Numbered from the stretch's first letter, positions 1-12,441 are shown. The stretch is 64,000 nucleotides of DNA from Aquatica leii (GCA_035610365.1 CM069432.1:71614520-71678519); one strand, 5' to 3'. Numbers and translations are program-made. The notes: generated from the letters alone by a model not told the origin.

Positions 1-897
1 AATAAAATGTGAACAGTTAGAAAATTACAGTGTCTGACCTTATTTTGTTTGTTGACCCTCTCGCAACAATGCACTTTTTACATTAGTCGGTTTCGAAGTT
101 TCTGACTTTTTAATTTTTAAACACTTTTATCATCACAAATTTTTCTTTGAGGTTTACCGTCTTGATCGACTGCCTCTATCAAATCAAAAAATGCCTCCAC
201 GATAATTGTAAATTTTGCGTTGTTGCTTTCTCAGGGTGTTGACCGTCGTTATTGACGGGCTTTATTCTGTTAATATAATCAATTTTCCACTGGATGTGTT
301 TCCTATGAAAATTGTAAAATGCATTTTCTATTGATGACTGCAAATTACGTAAACAACAGGAAATTTAATACTGAATTTCACATCTTATTGGAAATTAATT
401 CTTACAATGAATTTAAATTTTTAAATTAAAATCGAAATTTATTTTGTTTTCCCGATGCTTGTTACATTAGTAAAGCTTTATAATATATTGTTACCAATGA
501 CGGTGTAACGGGAGGCGACGGAGAACGGTAGTAAATCGTGGTGGGTTTTTAATTCTTCTGTACAATATTCATTTGTTTTCATTTATTTATTTTGTTCCCA
601 AATTTTTTTTATTCAGTAGATTTTATTAATTTAAAGCTTTTTCCTTAACCACAAGTTTGTTCGTTTTATAAATGTCATCTATTTTGGAGTTTTCCTAAAT
701 TACTCATTTTATAAATCTATCAATTCAAAATGTTTTTGAAACGCAATCCTGTAGTAAAAATACCACTTTTGATAAATAGAAAACTATAAATTAGTACGGA
801 AGGTAAAAAAGTCGACATTGGATTTAATGACTGCAAAAGTTAACGATGTATTTTTACCATAGAATGGCTTACAAAAATTTCAAATGTGTTGATAATA
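1..897. other. Unassigned AT-rich DNA
   Basis: No reading frame, RNA gene or repeat boundary could be supported here. All frames are short and stop-rich. The segment ends at the left inverted repeat of the next element. Confidence 0.5.
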
Positions 898-1200
898 CTA
901 AGATGAGAACGTCTTCCGGGTTTGGACCGTGTTATTGTTGTAACCGAAGTTGCAAACGTTTTGCCCATTTTTGTAAGGAGCTTCATTAGAACGTGAAAGA
1001 AATGCAAGAACTCAAACAAGCACCCAAAATTTAACTAAAAACTAAAAAGTTAGGTAACCAACTTATGAACCAAGTCAGATTGTAAACTCTGAAAAGGCAA
1101 GAAAAAAAACCATAAACTTGAAAAAGCAAACGAAAATGTAACAAAGTACCACTACAAAGTTAGGTAATCAACTTGTGAGCCTAGCCAGATTCTAAACTCC
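898..1200 (+). repeat. Left inverted terminal repeat
   Basis: Inverted copy of 3191-3490 with scattered mismatches. Subrepeats begin near 1047 and 1156, each starting AAAGTTAGGTAA and followed by a diverged AACTTRTGARCC segment. Confidence 0.7.
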
Positions 1201-2128
1201 ATAGAAGTTACTTAAGAAAAAATAGTCTCCGTATATAAAGAAATATTTTCACAGCTGGTTAAGCTGGACTCTGATTGGGTTACAGTCGAAAGGGGACTGC
1301 GACGATACTTTTTTTTATATACGAATGGTATTTCTTGTTAAGTCACTTCTACGCCTTCGCTATTGTCTTAATAATGTCTAAACGACTTAACAGACTACGG
1401 TTCTCTGTTGGTATAGTTATGGAAACACATCAGTGTATTTTAGTGCCAACGAGGTGCAAAAGAACAAAACAACTGTCTCTTAGTTCTCTTGTCTTTCATA
1501 ATTTTACCGATACTGCTCCTAACCTATTTTATAGTTGGGATTTTGACTGCGTTACTTGTCAATAGATCATTGAGTATCGCTGTCATTGAATTCAATGTCA
1601 ACTGTTCTACTTTTAGTACCGATTTATAATGTCATCAATTATTTTTTAAACTTTATGTTAATATGTATAATTATTTTGTTATTATTATTGCCATTTTGCT
1701 AGCAGTTCTCGTAGTTCTTCCAGTATAAATGTTCGGCTACATTTTACACCCACCCACACTTCACATTTACACTACACTACAGCGCATGTTTACAACAACG
1801 GACCCGCTCCTCTCCAACACATCACCCTACACATTAATCCAGTCAACTTTACGACTACACTCACGAAATTTCAGACATTGACTACACCTCCACCTATCCA
1901 TTCTCAACCACGTTAAAAACAAACTATGACAGTTTATAGCTGACATTTTCTTCGGTTGATTTAATAATTACCAATTCCTTTTATTGTGTTACAGTGTTAT
2001 TCTTGTTTATTAATATCAGTTTTTTTGAGACTACTTTGTTTTATTTGTGAAATACAGGTATGCACTTACAAATGTTTTAATAAAATGTAACTGTAATGTA
2101 AGTTTTATGTTTTAAGGTTATCCTTATT

Positions 2129-2540
2129 ATGGCTGGAACTATGAAGAAAACTATAGATTCTGAGACTCGAAACATTATCAAAAATGTTATTCAGTTCTTC
2201 GATAGTCAAAAAGTTGCTGGTGAATGGACATTTCTTTTGGACAAGGCAACCGAACTGTTAAAATTTTGAAAAGAACAGTGCAAGCGGTTTACACGGTTGA
2301 CAAGCAAGTGCCAACGTTAAATGTTTTAGTGAGCAAGAGGCAAGACAAGACTAATTATACTAACTAAAAAGAAGCTACTCAAAGACATTGTTTAAGAATT
2401 GGCTTCCAATTTAAAAAAATGTGAAAAATAACATAAAATTGTTCATAGAACGCAATGATATCATGGCTTTGCGTTCTCATTATCTACGAAAGTTGAGAAA
2501 AAAGGTTGTGTAGTGAATACTGGTTTGTCGGAAGATTGCA
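2129..2540 (+). pseudogene. Decayed DDE transposase, N-terminal half
   Basis: An ATG at 2129 opens a frame starting MAGTMKKTIDSETRNIIKNV. It continues through frame changes into segments resembling RTVQAVYT, VDKQVPTL, KKLLKDIV and IERNDIMALRSHYLRKLRK. That order matches the N-terminal helix-turn-helix and linker of a multicopy insect transposase group with a DDE_3-type (IS630/Tc1-like) catalytic domain. The catalytic half is not recognisable and several stops and frameshifts interrupt what remains. It lies centrally between the long inverted repeats, as expected for the element's own transposase. The family call is from recalled motif resemblance only. Confidence 0.45.
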
Positions 2541-3190
2541 CAAGTTTAGAAAAAAAAAAGAATGCGAAACTACCTGTTCAATTAATCTTAATTTAATTAG
2601 TTTGTGTTGCAAGAATTTGCCAAGCAAATAACTTATTCGTTTATTCGATAAAATATAAAATTTGAATACATACATACATACAAATAGCAAAAGAAAATTA
2701 GTAAATCTTAAATTATTAAAAACCGTTCCTATAAAACTTAATGTTGGTACTAAAAATTGTATATTACTGTTTAGGGTTTTAAGTTAAATAAAGTATTTCT
2801 TTCAAAGTTTACTGTGTATAAATTTGTTTCTTTCTGATTTTGTCAAAAAAAATGGTTACACAGGTTATGCAGCACACAATACATTTATGTGAATACAATA
2901 CACATTTAAATTAAGCACCCAAATACTTTTTTTGGGATTGTATCTTACAAGCTACTGTAGTGCTGCGATTCCCTCTCCTACTATCTTGTTTACTGTATGA
3001 AGCTGTAGTGAATAGTCCCAGTTTTTCTTCGTTAGTTAATTCTTTGAGGTAATTACTCAAAGTATTATTTTTTGAACTTACTTTTTCAACTATGGATTTA
3101 ATGAGTTTGTATTTTGGTAATTTAGTTTGTTGTTATTCTTTTCTAGCTTTCTGTTCTCAGTATATATATGTTTTTAAATGATTACCCAGA

Positions 3191-3490
3191 CTTACCTGGC
3201 TTGATTCACAAGTTGATTACCTAACTCTGTAGTGGTTTTTTGTTAAGATTTTCGTTTGCTTTTTCAAGTTTATCGTTTTCTTTCTTACCTTTTCTGAGTT
3301 TAGAAACTGGCTTGGTTCACAAGTTGATTACCTAACTTTTGAAAAGTGTTTAGTTAGATTTCGGTTGCTTGTTTGAGTTCTTCGATTTCTCTCACGCCCT
3401 GATGAAACCCCTTACGAAAGTGGGCAAAACGTTGGCAACTTCGGTTACAACATTGACACGGTCCAAACCCGGAAGACGTTCTTATCTTAG
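3191..3490 (-). repeat. Right inverted terminal repeat
   Basis: Inverted partner of 898-1200, with the same two subrepeats (near 3193 and 3305) and the same outer end. Confidence 0.7.
3396..3436 (+). ncRNA. Degenerate hammerhead-like motif
   Basis: GCC-CTGATGA, a C-rich/G-rich hairpin, then CAAAACGTT-GGC. This has the layout of type I hammerheads from Penelope-like elements: stem I GCC:GGC, the CUGAUGA core, stem II, an A-rich core, a CG helix III and a UU cleavage dinucleotide. The core reads CAAA instead of GAAA, so it is probably inactive. Confidence 0.3.
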
Positions 3491-3499
3491 TTAGGAGAA

Positions 3500-4318
3500 G
3501 AATTTAAAAATACTAGTAATGCCAATAAATTAATTAATTAACATTTGAAAGCTCTCACTAATTTAGGGTTACCCACAAATAGTTGGGATATACTTTTAAT
3601 TAATATCGTATCAAATAAATTAGATTGTATAACCAAACAATTATAGAAAGAACTACTATTAAAGAATTTATAAATTTTGTTAACAATAGTTCCCAAGTAT
3701 TAGAAGATATGTCTAAAACATCATTTGTATTTTATATAAGAAAGAACGTCATTAACTATTCGAATGAAAACATTTTTTAAAATTTAGCTTTTAAAACAGA
3801 TAGGATAGTAGAAAAAGATCAAAAGCGTTTTAAACTAAATCATTTTAATCTTCAATGCAAAACTTTAAATTGTAAATATTGTAACTTACCACATAATACG
3901 CTAATACATGAAGATAACAATCAGAGAGGTAGAAAAGTTTTAAATCTAAATTATTTAAGGCAAATAATGATGTTGATTAATGGTCGTTGCTAACTAAACA
4001 TTCTAACATTGATAAGTTACAAAGAGTATTAGCGTACGTGCTGGAATTTTTACATAGTATTAGTAAAAACAAAGAAGCAATGACCAACGAATTAACTTTA
4101 CTCCAATTTAACAAATCATTGCACAAACTTATTGTAATTACGCAAAGACAAAATTTAGAAATTGTGTCGATTATAAAAATCTTATTATATTGTCTTCAAT
4201 ACGGAATCTATATATTGGGGTGAAAGGTACATTAGCGATTAAAACATTAGCCACTTTATGATCGTAGCACAGTAAAACAATAAATGCATCATTTGCGCAA
4301 AGTTTAGTCAAAGGAAGG
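3500..4318 (+). pseudogene. BEL/Pao fossil, left part (gag and pol pieces)
   Basis: Short open stretches with scattered stops resemble BEL/Pao proteins in element order. Near 3545-3720 a gag-like segment reads LGLPTNSWDILLINIVSNKL. Near 3870-3910 is a zinc-knuckle remnant, CKYCNLPHNTLIHEDN. An open stretch at 3987-4223 matches the linker between RNase H and integrase in the BEL element later in this window (compare IDKLQRVLAYVLEFLHS with DQLQRVTAFMLRFITN). The fossil stops where the Gypsy LTR begins at 4319 and resumes beyond 8927, so it was the target of that insertion. It is far too decayed to code. Confidence 0.65.
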
Positions 4319-4511
4319 TGTTGTGTATGTAGTTGTAAATGTAATTAAGTTTAATAAAACGTATTTTGTAGTTTATAACTTAATATTTATTGCCATTAAC
4401 TTTTACCCAAAAACGTATATTTCGCCATTTGTATAAATCATTCTCTCTTATATTCGCGCAAGCGTCTGTACATTATTTTGTATATGTATTTGAATTTTTA
4501 AAAACCTAACA
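4319..4511 (-). repeat. Gypsy 3' LTR
   Basis: Begins TG and ends CA. In element orientation it holds a TATA-like GAATATAAG and an AATAAAT polyadenylation signal. It differs from the 5' LTR by one base near 4507 (C versus A). Confidence 0.93.
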
Positions 4512-4525
4512 TTTCCTTCCTTACC
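4512..4525 (-). other. Polypurine tract
   Basis: The minus strand reads GGTAAGGAAGGAAA directly before the 3' LTR, the position and composition expected of the plus-strand primer. Confidence 0.75.
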
Positions 4526-4658
4526 GTAACTTAATTTCTAACAAGTAAGCTAATTAAATTAACAAAGAACACAAATATAATAACTGATAACTAAGTGGTA
4601 ATGTAACAATTCGTAACAAAAGAAATACATTAATTGTAATATAAAATTGTAACAAAAA

Positions 4659-7600
4659 TTATAAATTCATTCTTACAACAGGATTGCGAATTCTTGTCGA
4701 TTTTCGCAAAATAGGTACATTTTCAGTAAGCGTACATTCAGGCATTTTATTTTTATTTTCTGAACTATTTGACTGTATGTTTTCATTAGTGGTACTCGAA
4801 ATGGTTACGTGCGTATTATTATCAATATGTTTTTCTGTTACGTTTTCATACTGATTTGTAGGAAATAGTCTCTCTTTAGGTGTATTGACTCCTATAACTC
4901 TTAACTGATTAATGTGTCGTCTCCAAATTGGTCCGTGATCTAATTTAATATTATAGTGTAGTAAACCTAATTTTTTAATAACTATTCCAAATTTCCATTT
5001 TTCATGAAAATAGTCTCGTGCTGCAACTCTACTACCTAATCTAATTTCTTTAACATTTGACACGATCGCGTTTCGATTTTCATATGTTTCCGGTTTAATT
5101 AAATCAATTCGCGACCTAATCTCTCTCCCAAACATTAGTTTTGAAGGGCTTACATTTGTACTAGAATGTGGCATTTTTCTATATTGTAAAAGTAATTTAC
5201 ATAATTCATGTTCTCTACTATTTCCTTCGCAATACATTGCTTTTAATGATTTTTTTAAAATTTGTACGTATCTTTCACACTGACCATTAGTTGCTGGATG
5301 ATAGGGAGCTGAACATTTGTGTATAATGCCGTTGTTACGTAAAAATTTTTGAAATTCGTAAGACTTAAATTGTGTGCCGTTATCGCTAACTAACACTTTA
5401 GGTATACCATAAGTACTAAAAATTCTCCTGCAATTTTGAATTGTAATTGCAGTTGTCATGGACTTGGTAAAAATTATTTCAGGCCATTTACTAAACGCGT
5501 CAACTAAAATGAAATAGTAACCGCCGTTAAATGGACCAGCGTAATCTACATGTACTCTTTCGAAACATGATTTTGGTGTTTCCCAAACGTGGTTATCAAC
5601 CGGAATTGCATTATTTCGTAACTTATTGCATTCGTAACAATTTTGAGAAATGTTTTCTATGTCGTTATCAATGTTTGGCCACCAGCAGTAGCTTCGAGCT
5701 AAACCTTTCATTTTAACAATACCAAAATGTCCCGTATGTAGTTCTTCTAATATTGTTTTTCTTAACTTTGTAGGAACTAATACTCTTTGACCTCTCATTA
5801 TTATACCGGATTGTAACGAAAATTCGTTTTGATTAATATTGAATCTAAATTTTTTATTTACTGTTTGTCCCGTTTGTAAACCTAGAAGTAAATCTTTTAA
5901 TATTGCGTCGTGTTTTGTGTGAAAAGCTAAATCTTGTACATTAGTAGGTAAAGTTTCTATTAAATTTAATTCAAATGAATCTGATACATCATATTTAATT
6001 AATTGTTCAGATTTAATAGGTAATCGCGATAAAGCGTCTGCATTGTAGTGCGAGTTTGTATTTTTGTAAGCTATATCGTAATTAAAACCTTGTAAGTACA
6101 TTGCGTAATGTTGCATTCTTGTAGCGCTAAGTGTAGGTAAACTTTTATTTGGCGAAAAAATTTGTAACAATGGTTTATGATCTGTAATTAAAGTAAAACG
6201 TTTTGCGCACAAGTAATTGTAAAATTTTTTTACCCCAAAAATTAAACTGTAAGCTTCCTTATCGATTTGGGAATATTTTTGTTGTGTGACAGATAAAGTT
6301 TGAGACGCAAATTGTATCGGTCGTTCTGTACCATCCGGAAAAATATGTGAGAGAACCGCACCAACCCCATAAGGTGACGCATCAGTAGCTAAAATTAGTT
6401 TCAAATTTGGATCAAAATGACAAATAACATTTTTAGAAGTTATTATTCTTTTTGCTGTATCAAAAGACTTTTGACATTCTTTTGTCCACTTGAACTGATA
6501 TTGGTTACTTAATAAATTGTTTAAGGGTTTTAAAATTGAACTTGCGTTTTCAATAAACCTTCGATAATAATTAATAAGCCCAATAAACGATCTAACCTGA
6601 GTTCTATTTTGTGGAATAGGTGCTTTTGTAATAGCATCTATTTTATGTTTGACTTTTGAAATACCATCTTTATTAATTTTAAATCCGCAATACTCTATTT
6701 CGTCTTTTAAAAATTCGCTTTTTCTAAATTAATTTTTAAATTATGTTCTTTTAATTTACTTAAAACATTATCTAGTCTTTGTAAATGTACCTCTGTAGAG
6801 GGCCCCGTAACTTTAATGTCGTCTAAAAACACGGACACTCCCGGAATTCCTTGTAATAATTGTTCCATTAAACGCTGCCATATGGCCGGTGCACTAGCAA
6901 TTCCAAACATTAACCTATTTGAGCGGAATAAACCTTTATGCGTATTTAATGTAAGCAAATGTTTCATTTCGTCTTTAACTTCTAGATGTAAATATGCTTT
7001 TTTGATATCAATTTTTGAAAATTTTGTGCCACCCGACATTTGAGAGAGTAAATCATCTGTTGTAGGTAACGGATGCTCGTCTATTTGTATGTATGGGTTT
7101 AAAGTAGTTTTAAAATCCCCACAAATTCGAACCTCCCCATTTGATTTAACAACCGGAACAATGGGTGTAGCCCATTCTGAAAAATTTACTTTTTGTAAAA
7201 TACCTTGAGAAACTAAAGAGTCAATTTCGGCTTCTACTTTATCACGTAATGAAAACGGAACAGTTCGCGGTTTCATAAAAACTGGTTTCGTATTTTGTTT
7301 AAGAAATATCGAAGCTTGTATACCTGATATTTTTCCAATTGAAGGATCAAATAGATCTTGGTATTTGTCAAGTAATTTTGATAATTTGGTATTATCGGTC
7401 ACAGAGTTAACTTCATGTAAATTTAGTTTTAAAGCACGTATCCACTGTCTTCCCACCAAAGAAGTTCCTTTGCCTTCAACTACATATAAATCTAGGGATA
7501 ATTTAGTATCCTGATGTTGTACTTCCACTGAAATTACACCTAAAACATTTAGTTTATTTTTACAGTATGTTGCTAATTTTATATCTGTTTCGTGTAATAC

Positions 7601-8644
7601 TATATTTGAAAAATATTTATAATAAATTTCTTCATTTATTAATGTAACTGCTGCTCCAGAATCAATTTCAAAGGGTATTTGTATCTTATTAATTAATAGT
7701 GTAATCATAAATTTTTCACTTGAACATTTAGAATCAATATTTAAGATTTCGTCAACTACATTTACTTTGTTATTTCTTAAACAAGTTTTTTGTAAGTGAC
7801 CGGGTATTTTGCAGTTATTGCAGAATAAATTTGTTTTTTTACAATTATTTGCTAAGTGATTTGTATCACCACAGCGATAGCAACTTGTAATTTTACCTTT
7901 AAATGAACTTGAATTAGCGTTTGAATTTGATTCTGTTTTTAAAAGATTTTTAAAAGGTCGTTTATGTTTAAAATTTTGCTTATTACTAGGGTTAGTTGTT
8001 AGTAGTTCTTTATTTTTAATGTTAGAAGCGTGCAATTTATGAATGTTAGTTTTTGAATTAAAATTAAATTGATTACTGTCATTTTCGGAAGCTTCTATGC
8101 TAGTTGCAATTTCTACAGCTCTATCCAAATCTAAATTGCGTGTCTCCAGTAATCTTGTTTGAATTCTTCTTGATTTAAGCCCAAACACAAATTGATTTCG
8201 TAAAGCGCTTTTAAGGTAATCGCCAAATTTGCAGTTTATGGACATCTTTTGTAATGCTAATAAAAATTCTTGAATTGATTCCCCATCTTCTTGTTTTCTG
8301 TTTTGAAATCGAAAAATTTCCGCAATCTCGAGAGGTGCAGGATTGTAAAAACTATCCATTGTTTGAACAATTTCTTGATATGTTCCACTTTCTGGAAATC
8401 CCGGTGCGTATTTATCGCAAAGTGTATCGTACGCTTCTGCCCCCATATAATGTAATAAATACGGCAGCTTCATTTCGTTAGGAATTTTAAAAACTTGAAA
8501 CGCACCTTCTAATCGTTTAACCCATCTGGACCATTGCGTTTTTCATGTATCAAAAATTTCAACTGTAAATGTTGATTGTATTTGATAAGCAATTGGTAAA
8601 CTTGCTATTTCCGTATCTTTATCGGTTTGCGTTACTTTTGGCAT
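4659..8644 (-). pseudogene. Gypsy gag-pol polyprotein, one stop and one frameshift
   Basis: The frame starts at the ATG at 8642-8644 (MPKVTQTDKD). Domains in order: gag; two CCHC knuckles (CYRCGDTNHLANNC near 7840-7890, CNNCKIPGHLQKTC near 7785-7830); protease with DSG near 7660; reverse transcriptase with FLDD near 6825; RNase H with ATDASPYG near 6390; integrase with an HHCC finger (5620-5750) and catalytic D (HVDYAGPF), D (SDNGTQF) and E (QCERYV). Two lesions interrupt it. TGA at 8543-8545 stops translation after about 33 codons. A T5 run at 6709-6713 is one base short, shifting the frame just after the palm domain. Everything else reads through to a stop near 4659, so the copy is nearly intact. 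With the lesions as assembled it cannot make a full polyprotein. Confidence 0.9.
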
Positions 8645-8718
8645 GCTTGTAATGTAGATAAATCCAATATAATGTAATGTAATTTGTACGTACGTATTTT
8701 GTAGTGGCTTCTTTTAAA

Positions 8719-8731
8719 ATCCTCGTCGACA
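8719..8731 (-). other. Primer-binding site, tRNA-Ser-like
   Basis: The minus strand reads TGTCGACGAGGAT a few bases inside the 5' LTR. It matches the complement of the 3' end of tRNA-Ser(GCU) as I recall it, except for the third base. The tRNA assignment is inference. Confidence 0.5.
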
Positions 8732-8734
8732 ATT

Positions 8735-8927
8735 TGTTGTGTATGTAGTTGTAAATGTAATTAAGTTTAATAAAACGTATTTTGTAGTTTATAACTTAAT
8801 ATTTATTGCCATTAACTTTTACCCAAAAACGTATATTTCGCCATTTGTATAAATCATTCTCTCTTATATTCGCGCAAGCGTCTGTACATTATTTTGTATA
8901 TGTATTTGAATTTTTAAAAACATAACA
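8735..8927 (-). repeat. Gypsy 5' LTR
   Basis: 193-bp partner of 4319-4511, with TG and CA ends. Confidence 0.93.
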
Positions 8928-9106
8928 GAAGCTTTCGACAATAATAGAAGATTTGCTTCTCAAAAGAATCCAGCCTATTCACACATGATTATGCAGGCTT
9001 ATTTTTAATTACAGATGGAAACCCAAAACCAAAAGTAATTATAGTTTACTTATGCGTTTATGTTTGTTTTGCAAATAAGGCGGTGCATTTAGAGTTGGAT
9101 GGCAAA
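8928..9106 (+). pseudogene. BEL/Pao fossil, right part (integrase)
   Basis: After the Gypsy LTR a frame reads approximately AGLFLITDGNPKPKVIIVYL and then NKAVHLELDG. This matches the start of the BEL integrase core, which in the young BEL copy is CGPF...CLVTKAVHLELVGD near 61220-61330. Together with 3500-4318 it shows that the Gypsy element landed inside an older BEL/Pao copy. Only a short stretch survives. Confidence 0.6.
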
Positions 9107-12100
9107 TTAAATTAACTCTTAATCAAACATAAATTGTTTTTAATTAATAGTAATTTCGTTATACAAATAGTAGTATAATTATCTACATCTCAATCCTAGG
9201 TTTAGACTTAAAAAGTACAGATGATAGAACCACAGTACATTAGTTTTAGCTCATCCATTTAACAATCATAGTATTTCATTGATTCAAATCACATACTTTT
9301 TAACCTAAAAAATACATAGAAGTTACGATATTTTGTTTAAACAATTATCGTTTTAAAATAAGTTTTCAGTACTACTCTTGTTTATATACATTATAGTTAC
9401 ACAATGAGATAGCTTTTTATGGAAACAGATTTTTTAGTTATGTTAGATGGCGTTAGTGAAAACAAGGTAATAATTAAATGCAAAGTCTCAAACCGTTTTT
9501 GGTTATTAAAAGATTGCAAACGATGGCGGCACAAGTAAGCTACTTACACACGCTAATAGTTTCGACATACGTCCAAAGCAATGTTTTACCAGTTAACTTG
9601 CTTTGATTCTTAAAACTCTTAGTTTGCAAAAATAATTCGTACACTTTAATTTCTGTTATAAACAAAATATAGAATGAATAAAATCCTGCAATCGTTTTGA
9701 TAAAGTTATAATCGGTTGAGTGGTTTATTTCATTTACTTTGTTTAATTTTCTTTTCAAGCCGGAAGCCAACAAATATGTGCTAATTTAATTTTTTTTAAA
9801 TTTTTATACTAAAAAGGCACATAAAATATAAATATACAAGCTTATTAGCACTTTAGATGTATCTTTAGCAATAAATTGAAGACGATGTTTCAAAGATTCG
9901 AACTTCAGAACCAAATTAATGATTTAAATTTGCGTATGAAGTACTTACAGCACTCGCCGCTTATCGGAATCACGGATAATGTTTTTAATCGGGTAATGTT
10001 ATCACTTTACTAAAGTAACAATCCGGGCGCATGCTACTATATAGATAAAACGCCGCTTATAGTAGTCATAATTTAGGTTTATGTTATCAATTTATTCTCA
10101 GGTTTGTTTCTATACATGACCAATAACTTATTTTGTATGCATTTTTGACCTTGTAACGTCCCGTTAGAGTTCATTACATTAAAATTCAAATTTACATTAG
10201 TTTATTTTTTGCAACTAATATTGCACGTAAATTTATTCAGTTTGGCAACGTCGCGTTGTTTTAACCGACTTGAGTATTAGCTTAAGCTTGCACTTCCGTT
10301 TGGGGCCACGCTTGGCCGTGCGTGTCGTAGTGATGCGAGGAAGACACATTTTCTTGATTATGGCGTAAAAACTTATGCAATTTAATTTTTATTCATTCCA
10401 TCTAATTATTGGTGAGTTTACCTTTATTTTGATATAATTTTTCTATTGAATTCAACATTTTTAGTGATTTCAAAATGTTACGCAATAGTTAGACAAAGGA
10501 ATTTATTTTGAAGGCCGTTGCTAAATGTAACGTGAGTACAGCATGTCATTCAAAAAACCATTCTAATTATTTATATTTAGGGTCTTTTTATTGGATCTTT
10601 TACTTTTTTGGATTTTCTGGATCTTTCATTTTGGTTTTGTCGTTTAATTACTGGATTTTTCGTTATTGGAGTTTATTATACATTGGTTTTTGCTTGCTGT
10701 TGTGTTTGGAAATTTACATTCGTTTGGACGAATCTTATCACTTCAAGCAAGTATGTGCTAAAAATAGAAGATATACGATAACGTCATATCATATGGTGAG
10801 TCAACTGGAATTAAGTTACTACATTTTACATTCAAATAATTAAATTTTGTTATTAAAACTTTTCACTCGATAACAAATTAACCGTTTACTGTTTTTGCAT
10901 TTAATAGCAATTAATAATTAGATGTAAGATTTTACGTTTTTATCACCAATTTAAAGGTGGTTGGCGCCCTAATATTTTATTTTAAATCCTGTTTTATTTC
11001 TAATATGTTTAATTCAAATATTGTTCTTTGTTCTCTAATGTAAATAGTATATTAAGTTATAATTAATAAATTAACGGAGTTCAGGTGTTTGTTTTATTTT
11101 CATTCAAACTCACACCCAGAGGTCTGTGCTTCCGATTGCTACCGTGGTTAAGTTATTATTTTTACTTTTTATTAAACGTTCTTTATTCCGAGTAATTTTT
11201 TTATTACAACCTGAATTTCACAATACGGTTGTTTAGAGTGAAAAATTTTATCATTGTACTCTAAAAATAGTTGTTTTGCATATTTATCTTATTTTTGCAG
11301 TGTTATTTATTTATTAAAATAATTTGACTGATTTACGAAACGGTACATTATTTTTACATCTGTAAATACGTTATCTTTGTGAACTAATTTGAAAAGCACG
11401 TGCCTTCTTAGAATAACAAATTAAATTAACTACGTCTTATGTGATAACGTTGTTTTGTATTTATTTTTAGTGTCAGCAAATTTCTGAGAAGAATTGTGTA
11501 CTTCTTAGAACAGTGAATAAAGCATCATAACGTTGTTGTTTTTGATTTCGTTTTATTAACGGTGTCAACAAACTGTTTAATACGTCAGATCCGTCTGCTC
11601 AAAATGCTGGTTTTTTTAAACGTTTTATAAAAATTTGCTTGTATATACGCTTTGATTTCACCTTGTAAATTAACAACTTGTTAATCACGTACACGCTGTG
11701 TATTGTTCTCATTCGGTTATTGTTATCAAAAACCTCAAGTCCCAACGTGATTCTATTAACCAGCGTGCACTGCATAGTTAAAAACGCAGGCATTCGGCCA
11801 TAAATAATACCAGCATTACCTACAATATACCAGATGTGTTTCTATTATGTCAATAAACAGAAACATGTAGAATATTTCTGTTTATTGACATAAGAAAACC
11901 ATCCTTAGCTAAACATGCCTGCCCACACAAATTATCTTTTATCATTTTTTTATCAGCATGTGTATTCATTAATTAGTTAACTTTAATCTAATTTATATCA
12001 AATTTGAGTAGAAACTTTTTGTAAATTTGGTAGTTTATTTTATTGTTTTGATCGCTCAAATACTATAAACAAAAATATATAGAAATTAGAAACTGTACAT

Positions 12101-12441
12101 TCAATTAGAAAATTGTCTTCTATAGGAAAATAATTATGTTTCTTGGAATACCAGTTGTTTACGTAGACCGAATTTCATAACATAAGTGTTATCGTGCATA
12201 GATATAATTTTCTTTCAAGGTTATTTTACATGTAATAAAAAAAGAACGAATGTCTTTTCTAAATCTCTATCTTTATAGATTACTGTAAGAGAATATACTG
12301 ATCTGTAACTTAGAAATCTGTAATATTAACAAAAGCAGCGCCAAATATGTTAATTTTGCGTTTGCATCCAAAACTAGTCCTTTTTGCATCCAAATTAATG
12401 TTTCCAATTTTAGCGCAGTCATTGTCTAACTATAATGTATA
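9107..12441. other. Unassigned AT-rich DNA with possible LTR debris
   Basis: No supported gene. Around 9960-10120 there is a TATA-like CTATATAGATAAAA with less AT-rich flanks. Near 10970 the motif TTGGCGCCCTAA also occurs at 15908. An open frame at 10508-10843 is hydrophobic and rich in F, Y and W because the DNA is a degenerate TGGATTTTT repeat; I do not call it a gene. These could be remnants of a long LTR but no boundary was found. Confidence 0.3.
11845..11893. repeat. Short perfect inverted repeat (19-bp arms)
   Basis: TTATGTCAATAAACAGAAA is followed 11 bases later by its exact reverse complement. It could form a hairpin or be a small MITE remnant. Confidence 0.75.

Larger units (their letters stand above)
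898..3490. mobile_element. Element with ~300-bp inverted terminal repeats
   Basis: Two arms of about 300 bp (898-1200 and 3191-3490) are inverted copies of each other. The outer ends read CTAAGATGAGAACGTCTTCC on the left and nearly the same on the complement at the right. Each arm holds two copies of a subrepeat with the core AGTTAGGTAAYCAACTT. Between the arms lies a decayed DDE transposase (2129-2540), so a DNA transposon with long TIRs is the simplest reading. Alternatively the arms are inverted terminal repeats of a Penelope-like element, because the right arm carries a hammerhead-like motif at 3396-3436. I could not define a clear target-site duplication. Confidence 0.6.
4319..8927 (-). 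mobile_element. Ty3/Gypsy LTR retrotransposon, young insertion
   Basis: Two 193-bp LTRs (4319-4511 and 8735-8927) differ at one position by my alignment. They flank a minus-strand gag-pol region with zinc knuckles, protease, reverse transcriptase, RNase H and integrase in Gypsy order. A primer-binding site and a polypurine tract sit exactly beside the LTRs. Flanks are GAAGG (4314-4318) and GAAGC (8928-8932), an imperfect 5-bp duplication or a coincidence. The element is inserted in a BEL/Pao fossil. Gag and pol share one frame and no chromodomain is seen, which suggests a Mag-like clade; that placement is inference. Confidence 0.93.

Noticed and set aside
1275-1565. 96-codon frame inside the long-TIR element
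   Set aside because: Composition is not protein-like and it bears no relation to the transposase fossil.
10508-10843. 111-codon aromatic, hydrophobic frame
   Set aside because: It comes from a degenerate TGGATTTTT repeat and shows no domain or splice support.
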